56,297 bases of DNA, taken from an uncultured Flaviramulus sp. (GTDB lineage Bacteria > Bacteroidota > Bacteroidia > Flavobacteriales > Flavobacteriaceae). Both the position numbers and the translations under genes were made by a program. Of the stretch, positions 44,345 through 52,354 are shown piece by piece. Location: NCBI GenBank assembly GCA_947495125.1, contig CANLXL010000018.1, positions 1 to 56,297 of the forward strand, in the 5' to 3' direction. Positions within the stretch are counted from its first letter, which is position 1. Each line of letters begins with the position of its first letter. The notes under the pieces are model-generated. The model was given only the letters and a program-made list of their open reading frames with translations. It did not search any database and had not been told where the DNA came from.

Positions 44345-44364
44345 CAATCTATTCGACGAAAAAA

Positions 44365-45522
44365 ATGGAAGAAAATTTCACCATGGTAGCCAAAACCTTA
44401 TTTGGTTTTGAGGAATTGTTAGAAAATGAACTGAGGCAACTGGGCGCTGCTGATATTAAAACCGGGACGCGCAACGTTTCTTTTACCGGTGATAAGGGGT
44501 TTATGTATAAAGCCAATTTGGGCTTGCGAACCGCTATTAAGATTTTAAAACCCATTCATTCCTTTACGGTTAGCGGTGAACAGGATTTGTACAATAAAAT
44601 CTATAAAATGTCATGGGAAGATTATTTAAAACCAACAGGTACTTTGGCTGTAGATGCTACTATACATTCCGATTTGTTTTCGCACTCACTATATATCGCG
44701 CAAAAAACTAAGGATGCGATTGTCGATAAGTTTAGAGATACCACCGGAGAGCGACCTAACGTGGATTTGAAATTTCCGGATTTAAAAATCAATGTGCATA
44801 TCGATAGACGACAGTGTACCATATCTCTGGATTCTTCAGGTGATTCATTGCACAAGCGCGGGTATAAAACCGCTACTAATATTGCACCCATTAATGAGGT
44901 GCTTGCTGCAGGCTTAATTATGCTGTCCGGTTGGGATGGACAATGCGATTTTATGGACCCCATGTGTGGTTCGGGGACCATGCTTATAGAAGCAGCGATG
45001 ATTGCCTGTAACATACCACCGAATCTGATGCGCAAAGAATTTGCTTTTGAGCGTTGGCAAGATTGGGATGTGGATCTGTTTGAGAAAATAGAAGAATCTC
45101 TGTTAAAAAAAACACGTGATTTTCATCACAAAATAACGGGCTATGATAAAGCACCCAGCGCTGTAAATAAAGCGAAAGAGAACGTGAAAAATGCACAATT
45201 GGATGATTTTATCACCGTGCGGCATGAAGATTTCTTTAAAACCCAAAAAGGAGGTGATGAGAAATTGCACATGGTTTTTAACCCACCTTATGGAGAGCGT
45301 TTAAATATCGATATGCAAGCTTTTTACGCGGCCATTGGTGATACTTTAAAACAAAACTACCCGGGCACTGACGCTTGGTTTATTACCTCAAACCTCGATG
45401 CACTCAAACATGTTGGTTTACGCCCATCGCGAAAAATACATTTGTTTAATGCCAAACTGGAAGCTCGTTTGGTTAAATATGTAATGTACGAAGGAAGTAA
45501 GAAAGGGAAGTATATGAATTAA
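44365..45522 (+). CDS. THUMP-domain RNA methyltransferase (RlmL/YcbY N-terminal type)
   Basis: A 385-residue protein with an N-terminal ferredoxin-like/THUMP RNA-binding region (about 1-155), then a class I methyltransferase with motif I DPMCGSGTMLIEAA and the N6/N2-methylase motif NPPYGERL. This equals the first half of E. coli RlmL, which makes m2G2445 in 23S rRNA; here the RlmK half is absent, a common state in Bacteroidota. A TTG 45 nt upstream lies in the promoter and is rejected; the start is ATG at 44365. Confidence 0.9.
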   Translation: MEENFTMVAKTLFGFEELLENELRQLGAADIKTGTRNVSFTGDKGFMYKANLGLRTAIKILKPIHSFTVSGEQDLYNKIYKMSWEDYLKPTGTLAVDATIHSDLFSHSLYIAQKTKDAIVDKFRDTTGERPNVDLKFPDLKINVHIDRRQCTISLDSSGDSLHKRGYKTATNIAPINEVLAAGLIMLSGWDGQCDFMDPMCGSGTMLIEAAMIACNIPPNLMRKEFAFERWQDWDVDLFEKIEESLLKKTRDFHHKITGYDKAPSAVNKAKENVKNAQLDDFITVRHEDFFKTQKGGDEKLHMVFNPPYGERLNIDMQAFYAAIGDTLKQNYPGTDAWFITSNLDALKHVGLRPSRKIHLFNAKLEARLVKYVMYEGSKKGKYMN

Positions 45523-45558
45523 GCGTCCTAAATAAACAAATGCCCTTCAAAAACACCA

Positions 45559-46269
45559 CTATTTCCTGATACTCCAGATCTCATAAATGGGGTCACCTTT
45601 ACTGGATAACCCTGAATGATGCCAATTTCCATCTACGATGCTGAAATTGAATTTTAAACGAGCGCCAACTCTGGAATCATCTCTTGAGAAAAACTTTATA
45701 TGTTCCGTGTATTCGCCATTAGCCGTTGTATAAGTGCCCCCACCTGTACCCATAAATTGTTTTGTTTCTATATTATAGGCGATCCATTGAAAACGTGTGC
45801 CTGATAAAATTTTCATAGTCTTTCTTGGTCTGTTCGTATCTATGGCCTGTGTTTTTCCATCTCGCGCTCTGCCCGATATTAACCATGCTCCTTGTAATTT
45901 TCCCGGCAGGCCGTTATCAATGCGTTTAAAGGTCATATCGCTGTCAACAATGCCCATCTCAGAATCATTTATAAACACTTCAAAGCTCACCTCCGACCCA
46001 ACACGTTCAGGCTTATTCGTGTCGAATTCTACTTTTTCCGTCATTGTACGACCATCTAAGGTCCAGGTCCCGCCATTGGTACTAATAAATTTGCCTGTTT
46101 CTGAATTGTAAGTCGTTATCACCTGATAGCCATCGGCAAAAATAACCACACTCTTGAGTGGGTCTCCGTTCTTGGAAGTATGATAACTTTCCCAAGCTCC
46201 AATAAAGCTTTGCGCTCGTATCCCTAATGCTAAGCATAGGCAAAAGGTTGTTAAAATTATTTTTTTCAT
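45559..46269 (-). CDS. Exported protein with two lipocalin-like repeats
   Basis: A 236-residue protein with signal peptide (about 1-19, ending IRAQ) and two similar halves. Half 1 starts IGAWESYHTSK and has ITTYNSETGKFISTNGGTWT, half 2 starts QGAWLISGRARDG and has WIAYNIETKQFMGTGGGTYT; each then has E(K/H)(V/I)(E/K)F and RVGSEVSF or RVGARLKF. The pattern [WY]xxYNxETxxFxxxGGGT in both halves shows an internal duplication. I cannot assign function; a beta-barrel lipid- or small-molecule-binding fold is plausible. It is converging with rlmL-like and alone. Confidence 0.78.
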   Translation of the reverse strand: MKKIILTTFCLCLALGIRAQSFIGAWESYHTSKNGDPLKSVVIFADGYQVITTYNSETGKFISTNGGTWTLDGRTMTEKVEFDTNKPERVGSEVSFEVFINDSEMGIVDSDMTFKRIDNGLPGKLQGAWLISGRARDGKTQAIDTNRPRKTMKILSGTRFQWIAYNIETKQFMGTGGGTYTTANGEYTEHIKFFSRDDSRVGARLKFNFSIVDGNWHHSGLSSKGDPIYEIWSIRK

Positions 46270-46732
46270 CTGTTTATAATTAGGGTTTATTATCCCGATG
46301 TCTATCGGTTTTGGTTACGAATGTTTCACATCATTTAATTGATTTACACCCGTAAGTTAGTAAAATATCAATAAACCTTAGCGGCGAAGTGTTTGAATTT
46401 CTTTTGGGTTCGGGTAAAAACAGGGAAGATATTAAATGAAATGAAAATGGGATATTTAGCTGGTATTCAGCTTTCTGAAGCGAACAACTAATCGGCCATA
46501 TTAGGAAACTACCAATACCAAAAAGAAAAGAAACCCGTATACAGCGGTTCCTCTATTGCTTCTTGAACCTGTGCTGCAATATAGACGTACTTTTAAAAAG
46601 AAAAGAAGAGTCAGAAATAATAACTGTTTACCAGCGATTCACATTCATTTTACACTTTTTTCACAATTCATTTGCATCATTAAGTATGTACAGCATTATT
46701 TTTGAGTTCATATCATTTAAAAACCTTTAGTC
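46270..46732. other. Intergenic spacer with one palindrome and a promoter
   Basis: A 463-bp divergent region. It holds the short palindrome CCGAT-GTCT-ATCGG (46295-46308), related to the one before lpdA, and at its right end the promoter at 46672. The middle has a 16-codon open frame (46441-46491) that I do not consider a gene. No RNA gene is recognised. Confidence 0.6.
46672..46704 (+). promoter_or_regulatory. Candidate promoter of the TonB-like gene
   Basis: TTG (46672-46674), 22-nt spacer, and TATTTTTG (46697-46704), an exact TAnnTTTG match, 28 nt before the ATG at 46733. Confidence 0.5.
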
Positions 46733-47539
46733 ATGCAAAAGAAAGTTTTAATTTTTAGTATTACCATCGTTGTAGTTGGTTTTATAGTATTTGGGTTTGT
46801 TAGTATGGAATCTGTTAAAGTCAAGAAGGAGTTGGCATTGACTACAACAGAGGCGGTAATAACCGATGATGAATCGAAAACAGTAATCCCGCTGAAGGAG
46901 GAAAACTTGTTTTATTCCGTAGGCCATAGATATAAGCTTTCTATAACCCATGAAAAACTTAAAAACGCTAGGCTGATTCGAGATTTAATACCTGATTATC
47001 CTGTCAATTGGATTTTTGAATATGACGCTGTGGAGCTCGTGGTAATTGCGAATAATGTAGAAACCAAAACTGCAAGTAAAAACGAAGTATTAACAGAAGA
47101 ACAAAGAATGCTATTTAATATGGCTAATAAGTCTGATGCTATTTATTGTAATGTTAAATACAAAGTTAAAAACTCAGTATCTGATGAATTGGTTAGCCGT
47201 GAAATGAACGTCTCTATTGCTGTGGTTCCCGATACTCCTGCTGAGTATATTGGTGGTTATGCAGAATTAAAAGACTACCTAAAGGCTGGCAGTGCTGCTA
47301 AAATTGTTGGAAAACCTATGGAAACATTGACATTTACAAGACTGGATTTTGTTATAAATACCGAAGGATCAATAGAACAGATTAGGGTAAGAGATTCTTC
47401 CGGCGACACCGAGGTTGACAAGGTGTTGGTTAAATTACTCTCTGAAATGCCAACATGGAAACCGGCAAAAAATGTAGAAGGTGATCTTGTGGATCAGAAA
47501 CTAGAATTTATCCTTACTTATAGTGATAATAATTGCTGA
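46733..47539 (+). CDS. TonB-like energy transducer protein
   Basis: A 268-residue protein with an N-terminal membrane anchor (about 5-24), a periplasmic middle region and a C-terminal TonB-like domain (about 170-263): EYIGGYAELKDYLKAG, then FVINTEGSIEQIRVRDSSGDTEVDKVLVKLL split over several strands and WKPAKNVEGDLVDQKLEF. TonB domains of this kind occur in many Bacteroidota proteins that are not part of an ExbBD operon; no exbB or exbD is nearby, so energy transduction is not certain. It ends in a free cysteine. Confidence 0.78.
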   Translation: MQKKVLIFSITIVVVGFIVFGFVSMESVKVKKELALTTTEAVITDDESKTVIPLKEENLFYSVGHRYKLSITHEKLKNARLIRDLIPDYPVNWIFEYDAVELVVIANNVETKTASKNEVLTEEQRMLFNMANKSDAIYCNVKYKVKNSVSDELVSREMNVSIAVVPDTPAEYIGGYAELKDYLKAGSAAKIVGKPMETLTFTRLDFVINTEGSIEQIRVRDSSGDTEVDKVLVKLLSEMPTWKPAKNVEGDLVDQKLEFILTYSDNNC

Positions 47540-47546
47540 ATAAAAC

Positions 47547-48275
47547 TTATTTATCCCTTTTGTAAAGCGGAATTCTATACGAAAGGGTATAGCCGTAGCC
47601 AACACCAATACCACTGCTGTCATAAGTCTTGTTAAAACCGGGAATGTATATGTTTTGAAAGTTGTCGGGTTCAGTCTCTGTTACTAGACCTTTTAGCTGG
47701 ACGTTAAGTCCGAGATAAAGATTGTTGAATAGTTCTACTTTGAGACCAAGAATAAGCTCCAGCCAAACGGCTGTTAAATCATTGAATTCCTGTGGGTCAG
47801 TCGAAGAAAATTGTGGCTCCCAATATTGGTTGGTGCTGTATACAGAAAAGCCATTAAGTGTATGACTAAACGTACTAAAACCAGCTCTAAAACCCGTGTA
47901 CAACATATTGTCCATATCCAGCCAGTTTTGGTATAAATTATAATCTATTCCGGCTTTTATATAGCTGCCTTCAGTAGTGATATTCAAATAGTCGGTGACA
48001 TCTGTTTTTTCCTCAATACCGATTTCGCCAGCCACAAATAATCGGTTTTTTAATCGGTAATCTGCAGATATTTCAAAGCCCTTGTATTCTTCATCTACAA
48101 AAGAACGAACGATTTTGCCAATATCACCACCAAAACGCAGTCCGTATTTTTGCTTTATTTTTATGGAATCGTTAACGGGGTTGGCAATACTATCATTTTG
48201 TGCGATCATAGGTGCACAAAAAAGCAGCATAAAATTTATACTAATGAAATATGTTAAAATGTGCTGCTGTCTCAT
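47547..48275 (-). CDS. DUF6048-family outer-membrane beta-barrel-like protein
   Basis: A 242-residue protein with signal peptide (about 1-25, ending MIAQ) and alternating amphipathic strands (RFGGDIGKIV, FEISADYRLKNRLFVAGEIG, SYIKAGIDYNLYQ, MLYTGFRAGFSTF, AVWLELILGLKVELFNNLYLG, GVGYGYTLSYRIPLYKR) that predict a small outer-membrane barrel. The DUF6048 family is limited to Bacteroidota and unassigned in function. The start overlaps the end of the DUF6452 gene by 35 nt, so the two are coupled. Confidence 0.8.
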   Translation of the reverse strand: MRQQHILTYFISINFMLLFCAPMIAQNDSIANPVNDSIKIKQKYGLRFGGDIGKIVRSFVDEEYKGFEISADYRLKNRLFVAGEIGIEEKTDVTDYLNITTEGSYIKAGIDYNLYQNWLDMDNMLYTGFRAGFSTFSHTLNGFSVYSTNQYWEPQFSSTDPQEFNDLTAVWLELILGLKVELFNNLYLGLNVQLKGLVTETEPDNFQNIYIPGFNKTYDSSGIGVGYGYTLSYRIPLYKRDK

Positions 48276-48777
48276 CTTCTACAGATTGATTATCGATTAT
48301 AGATTGTTTTGATTGTATCCAGTTATCACCATCTTGTTCAATAGTGAGCGTAACATTGGTGAAAATGGTTTTATATCCACAGGCTCTGGATACAAATACA
48401 AGCTCGGTACTATAGTTTAATGTAATAACATCTTCGTTGCCTTCAGGGAAATCATCATCCGGATTATCAGGTGTCCCATTATCATTAATGGTGGTATTTT
48501 GAAATAGTCGATATTGCGTCTGACTTTCAGAGGTTTTTAAAGGCAAAATGAGATTATCTGTAGAGATAATGCTGTATGGTGGGAGCACATTATTGTTACC
48601 TACGCCAGCAACCAGTAGCCCAAAAACATTCTTTTTACTTTCCTGATTATTAATATCAAAAATATCAATAATCAAACGTGGGGTAGTTGGGGTGCTCTCC
48701 GGACAAATATCGTCACGTTCACAACTAAAATTTGCAGTTATAAATAGTAATAATGCAAGTAGGTTTATTTTTTTCAT
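48241..48777 (-). CDS. DUF6452-family lipoprotein
   Basis: A 178-residue protein with lipoprotein signal: hydrophobic 4-15 and lipobox ending in SCERDD, Cys about 19. The mature part has Cys pairs (DICPE and SRACGYK) and a beta-rich region. A TTG directly before the ATG could also be read; the ATG at 48777 is chosen. The family is found next to DUF6048 and rlmD in related genomes, as here, which suggests an envelope pair of unknown job. The last 35 nt overlap DUF6048. Confidence 0.8.
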   Translation of the reverse strand: MKKINLLALLLFITANFSCERDDICPESTPTTPRLIIDIFDINNQESKKNVFGLLVAGVGNNNVLPPYSIISTDNLILPLKTSESQTQYRLFQNTTINDNGTPDNPDDDFPEGNEDVITLNYSTELVFVSRACGYKTIFTNVTLTIEQDGDNWIQSKQSIIDNQSVEDETAAHFNIFH

Positions 48778-48925
48778 CAATCTTAATAAAGGTGTATTTG
48801 TTTATCTGTTCATTTGTTTGATCAGAGCGTTTGATAAAGGATATCGTATTTAGTATTCTTTTAAAAATCTGTACGCAAGCCATTTTCAACAAATAAACGA
48901 ATCAACTGATAAACATGCAAACATT

Positions 48926-50338
48926 TTAACGCTTCTCCAAAAGTACAACATTTTCAACATGATGCGTTTGCGGGAACATATCCACAGCTTGAGTTTTTGT
49001 AATTTTATACATGCCATCCATTAATGCCAAATCACGGGCCTGCGTGGCACTATTACAACTTACATAAACGACTTTCTTTGGCGCAATATTCAATATTTGC
49101 TCTACAACGTCTTTATGCATGCCATCACGTGGCGGATCGGTAATAATAATATCCGGTTGTCCATGGGTAGCAATAAAATCGGAGTTAAAGACATGCTTCA
49201 TATCTCCAACAAAGAATTCAACGTTTTTTATGTCATTTAATTGTGCATTCTCTTTGGCAGCTGCAATAGCATCAGGAACAGCCTCAACACCAACGACTCT
49301 TTTTGCCCTTTTTGCGACGAATTGTGCAATGGTACCGGTGCCAGTATATAAGTCGTACACCAACTCATTACCCGTTAAGCCTGCAAAATCGCGTGTAATC
49401 TTATATAATTCGAAAGCCTGGTCAGAATTGGTTTGATAAAACGATTTGGCATTGATTTTAAAGCGCAGACCTTCCATTTCCTCAAAAATATGATCGCTGC
49501 CCTTGTAGCAAACCACCTCCTGATCGTAAATCGTATCATTGGCTTTTTCATTAATGACATATTGTAATGATGTTATCTCCGAAAAAGTTTCAGCAAGATA
49601 GTCTAAAAGTTGTTCTCGTCTGGTTTTATCATCTTTAAAAAACTGAATCAGAACCATAATATCACCAGTACTTGAAGTACGAATCATCATGGTACGTAGC
49701 AAGCCGGTTTGGTTTCGTGTATTAAAAAAATCCAGGCCATTATCAATAGCAAATTGTTTAACCGCATTCCTAATGGCGTTCGAGGGGTCGGCTTGTAAAT
49801 GGCATTTTTTTACATCCAGAATTTTGTCCCACATGCCCGGAATATGAAACCCTAAAGCATTTCTGTTGCCTAAATCTTCATCAGACTGTATTTCATCAAC
49901 AGTTAACCAACGACTATCGCTAAATGAAAACTCCATTTTATTCCTGTAAAAGTACTGGTTCGAAGCACCTAAAATTGGTGTAACTTCCGGGAGTTCAACA
50001 TGCCCAATACGTGTTAAATTATTGGTAACTTCCTTTTGCTTATAGAATAATTGATGTTCGTAAGCCATATCTTGCCACTTGCAACCGCCGCAGGTACCAA
50101 AATGTTCACAGATTGGTGCTGTTCTTTTATCAGACAGCTTATGAAATGTTATTGCCTTTCCTTCGTAGTAAGCTTTTCTCTTTTTAAAGGTTTGAACATC
50201 GATCACATCTCCCGGAACAGCGTTCGGTAAGAAAATAACCTTTCCATCGGGAGCCTTAGCAATTGTTTTGCCTTTGGCCCCGGCATCAATGACTTCGACA
50301 TGTTCAAAAATTTGTTTTCTCGATTTTCTTCTAGACAT
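48926..50338 (-). CDS. rlmD: 23S rRNA (uracil-C5)-methyltransferase, RlmD/RumA family
   Basis: A 470-residue enzyme that makes m5U1939 in 23S rRNA. An N-terminal TRAM domain (about 5-65) is followed by the [4Fe-4S] cysteines C77, C83 and C86 (ICEHFGTCGGCKW) with a fourth in VKKCHLQ. The methyltransferase domain has motif I YDLYTGTGTIAQF, the DPPRDG motif, and catalytic nucleophile Cys in YVSCNSATQARD. An exact -7 box (TATTTTTG, 50343-50350 on the minus strand) ends 4 nt before the ATG. The same family also includes TrmA and RlmC; the cluster pattern and length favour RlmD. Confidence 0.92.
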   Translation of the reverse strand: MSRRKSRKQIFEHVEVIDAGAKGKTIAKAPDGKVIFLPNAVPGDVIDVQTFKKRKAYYEGKAITFHKLSDKRTAPICEHFGTCGGCKWQDMAYEHQLFYKQKEVTNNLTRIGHVELPEVTPILGASNQYFYRNKMEFSFSDSRWLTVDEIQSDEDLGNRNALGFHIPGMWDKILDVKKCHLQADPSNAIRNAVKQFAIDNGLDFFNTRNQTGLLRTMMIRTSSTGDIMVLIQFFKDDKTRREQLLDYLAETFSEITSLQYVINEKANDTIYDQEVVCYKGSDHIFEEMEGLRFKINAKSFYQTNSDQAFELYKITRDFAGLTGNELVYDLYTGTGTIAQFVAKRAKRVVGVEAVPDAIAAAKENAQLNDIKNVEFFVGDMKHVFNSDFIATHGQPDIIITDPPRDGMHKDVVEQILNIAPKKVVYVSCNSATQARDLALMDGMYKITKTQAVDMFPQTHHVENVVLLEKR

Positions 50339-50342
50339 GCTG

Positions 50343-50350
50343 CAAAAATA
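50343..50350 (-). promoter_or_regulatory. Candidate -7 box (TATTTTTG) of rlmD
   Basis: Exact TAnnTTTG match on the minus strand ending 4 nt before the ATG at 50338, predicting a leaderless message. No TTG is seen at -33. Confidence 0.42.
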
Positions 50351-50485
50351 ATGAACTCATTCATACTTTATTCATTGTAGCGAAAAATATATTTTACGGC
50401 CAATTATAAAGGGGTAGGTAGTTCTTATAATAACATTAATATCGTGTTGTTTATTTCTATTAACTTTAGAGGATTTTGAAATTCA

Positions 50486-50515
50486 TTGAAAATAAATGAA
50501 CCTTTTATATCTTTC
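50486..50515 (+). promoter_or_regulatory. Candidate promoter of the SRPBCC-sigma cluster
   Basis: TTG (50486-50488), 19-nt spacer, TATCTTTC (50508-50515; last base differs from the consensus). 14 nt before the ATG at 50530. Confidence 0.35.
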
Positions 50516-50529
50516 GTTGTCTTTATAGT

Positions 50530-51051
50530 ATGAAGGTCATAAATATACACAAACGAATTATTTATCAGGCAAAGGATAACATATGGCAGCTATTTGAGAA
50601 ACTGGCAACTAGGGAAGATCAAATATGGCCTTATAAGAAGTGGCCAGCTATACGCCTTAATAATGAGCTGAAAGTTGGGTCTAAAGGCGGGCATGGTCCT
50701 ATTCGATATACGGTCTTAAAGAAATCTTTTGAAGAAGGTGTCGTTTTTAAATTCACCGGGCCTAAAGGGTTTGATGGGACTCATGAATTCAGAATTGATG
50801 AACTTAGTAAGATGAAAGTGGAGGTGTCCCATACTATTAAAATGAATACATCCGGTTGGGATACCTATTATTGGTTATTTGTAATACGCTGGATACATGA
50901 TGCTTTAATCGAAGATGCTTTTGATAATTTGGAAAATCAATTTTTGGCAGAAAAGAAAGCCACAACATATAATGCCTGGGTTAAATGTATAAGACTATTT
51001 AAACCTAAAAAAGGAACCTATCAAAAAATAGCGGTTATTGAGGAAAGATAA
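50530..51051 (+). CDS. SRPBCC-family (START-like) protein
   Basis: A 173-residue protein with the SRPBCC (polyketide cyclase / Bet v 1-like) pattern: an N-terminal strand (VINIHKRIIYQAKDNIWQLFEKL), central beta strands with GPIRYTVLKKSFEEGVVFKFTGP, and C-terminal long helix. It probably binds a hydrophobic ligand. Its last 14 nt overlap the TTG start of the ECF sigma gene, so coupling is likely and it might modulate the sigma system (inference). Confidence 0.78.
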   Translation: MKVINIHKRIIYQAKDNIWQLFEKLATREDQIWPYKKWPAIRLNNELKVGSKGGHGPIRYTVLKKSFEEGVVFKFTGPKGFDGTHEFRIDELSKMKVEVSHTIKMNTSGWDTYYWLFVIRWIHDALIEDAFDNLENQFLAEKKATTYNAWVKCIRLFKPKKGTYQKIAVIEER

Positions 51052-51589
51052 AACCATAGATGCCATGTTGGTTACAGAGTACCTATCCGGAAACACGAAT
51101 GCGCTTGCAAAATTGGTTAAACGCTGGCATAAATTGTTTTGCGAGAAAGCGTATTGGATGGTTAAAGATGGCGATATGGCTAAAGATATTGCCCAGGATA
51201 GCTGGAATACAATTATTGATAAAATAGGAAGTTTAGAGGATCCAAGTAGTTTTGGAGGGTGGGCGCTTCGCATTGTATACACCAAATCTTTAAACTGTAT
51301 TAAATCGGTTAATCGTAAAAGACATCATTTGGAATTGTATCGCTATGAACAAGACGAAGTTAGTGTAGAAAATGACGATGACGATATGTTAAAAAAAACA
51401 TTATTAAACGCTATAACGACATTACCTGAACAGCAACAAATCGTCATTAGATTGTTTTATAAAGAAGCCTATTCATTAAAAGATATTAGTGCCATTTTGA
51501 GTATTTCGGTAGGAACAGCGAAGTCCAGATTGTTCCATGCCAGAGAAAAATTAAAATCAATATTAAAACATAGAATCGAGCTGGGCTAA
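51038..51589 (+). CDS. ECF RNA polymerase sigma factor (SRPBCC/DUF6768 cluster)
   Basis: A 183-residue ECF sigma-70 factor. Region 2 is about 25-90 (KLFCEKAYWMVKDGDMAKDIAQDSW, split as two short blocks, then FGGWALRIV), region 4 about 120-178 with LPEQQQIVIRLFYKEAYSL and IGTAK-like ISVGTAKSRLFHAREKL. The TTG start at 51038 keeps the conserved D-x-x-L-V segment before region 2; the ATG at 51065 would cut it, so TTG is preferred but uncertain. It is followed after 77 nt by the DUF6768 gene, a small membrane protein that probably acts as its partner. Confidence 0.85.
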   Translation: MRKDKTIDAMLVTEYLSGNTNALAKLVKRWHKLFCEKAYWMVKDGDMAKDIAQDSWNTIIDKIGSLEDPSSFGGWALRIVYTKSLNCIKSVNRKRHHLELYRYEQDEVSVENDDDDMLKKTLLNAITTLPEQQQIVIRLFYKEAYSLKDISAILSISVGTAKSRLFHAREKLKSILKHRIELG

Positions 51590-51666
51590 ATGATGAAATT
51601 TATAATATATATTATAGCGAGCACATTTTTTCAGCTAAATAAACTATTAACAAAAAAAATGAAATT

Positions 51667-52053
51667 ATGAGAAATAACATCGAAGATATCGACAAATTAA
51701 TCAAAGAAACATTAACCCAGGAAGAAGCAAAATTTTATAATAAATTGGACGAGCAGAACCTATTTCAAATGTTCGGAGGCTTATACCAGGGAAAATTAAA
51801 ATGGCTCATGGTTATGGTAAATATTGTCATGGTGGCCTGGTTTGCATTGTTTATTTACTGCGCCATACAGTTTTTTGAAGTAGAAACTACGAAAGAATTG
51901 ATAAAATGGGCAGCAATAGGGTTTTTTAGTGTCATGGCAGTTGGTCTTCTAAAGATTTTTGCCTGGATGCAAATGGATAAAAATGCTATTATTCGTGAGA
52001 TAAAACGATTAGAACTACAGGTGTCATCGCTATCCGGAAGAATATCAAATTAA
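51667..52053 (+). CDS. DUF6768-family membrane protein (putative sigma-factor partner)
   Basis: A 128-residue protein: a helical cytosolic N-terminus (1-45, ETLTQEEAKFYNKLDEQNLF), two membrane helices (about 47-70 and 77-98) and a C-terminal coiled coil with REIKRLELQVSSLSGRI. The family sits next to ECF sigma genes in Bacteroidota, so an anti-sigma-like role is plausible but not shown. No zinc motif is seen. Confidence 0.75.
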   Translation: MRNNIEDIDKLIKETLTQEEAKFYNKLDEQNLFQMFGGLYQGKLKWLMVMVNIVMVAWFALFIYCAIQFFEVETTKELIKWAAIGFFSVMAVGLLKIFAWMQMDKNAIIREIKRLELQVSSLSGRISN

Positions 52054-52354
52054 TATTTTAGCCCATCATTTATATTTATTAATTTTGCATTTCCTAGGGA
52101 TGATTTCTCTCCCACGCTGCTTTTTCGATTCTTCGAAAGAATAAAGGTACAGAAGGAATGGTTATTTTAAATATATAAAGTAAATGCGTTTTACAAGTGT
52201 TTAACGAATTTATTTTTGTTTGTAAGAAGGCGAAATTTTTAAGGATAGGAGAAGCTATCATTCAAAATTTTAACGCAGTTAGAAGCAAAAAGAAAACGAT
52301 TAAAACTGTAAAATACATTGTGCTTTATGTATTAAATTTTAAATATAAATTAAA
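52054..52354. other. Spacer upstream of rocD
   Basis: A 301-bp AT-rich spacer with no gene. It holds an exact -7 box (TATTTTTG at 52211-52218) without a clear -33 TTG; if used, rocD would have a leader of about 130 nt. A short hairpin GATAG-GAGAAG-CTATC (about 52244-52259) follows. Confidence 0.5.

Noticed and set aside
44316-44364. Earlier start for the rlmL-like gene
   Set aside because: The added residues include the -7 box sequence and are not family-like; ATG at 44365 begins the conserved THUMP-type region.
46441-46491. 16-codon open frame in the spacer before the TonB-like gene
   Set aside because: Too short to support; no ribosome site, signal sequence or known peptide family.
46733-47539. 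TonB-like gene as part of a TonB-ExbBD system
   Set aside because: No exbB, exbD or TonB-dependent receptor is adjacent; only the C-terminal domain supports the name.
48082-48312. Plus-strand frame opposite DUF6048/DUF6452
   Set aside because: Antisense to two overlapping genes that are both supported by signal peptides and gene order.
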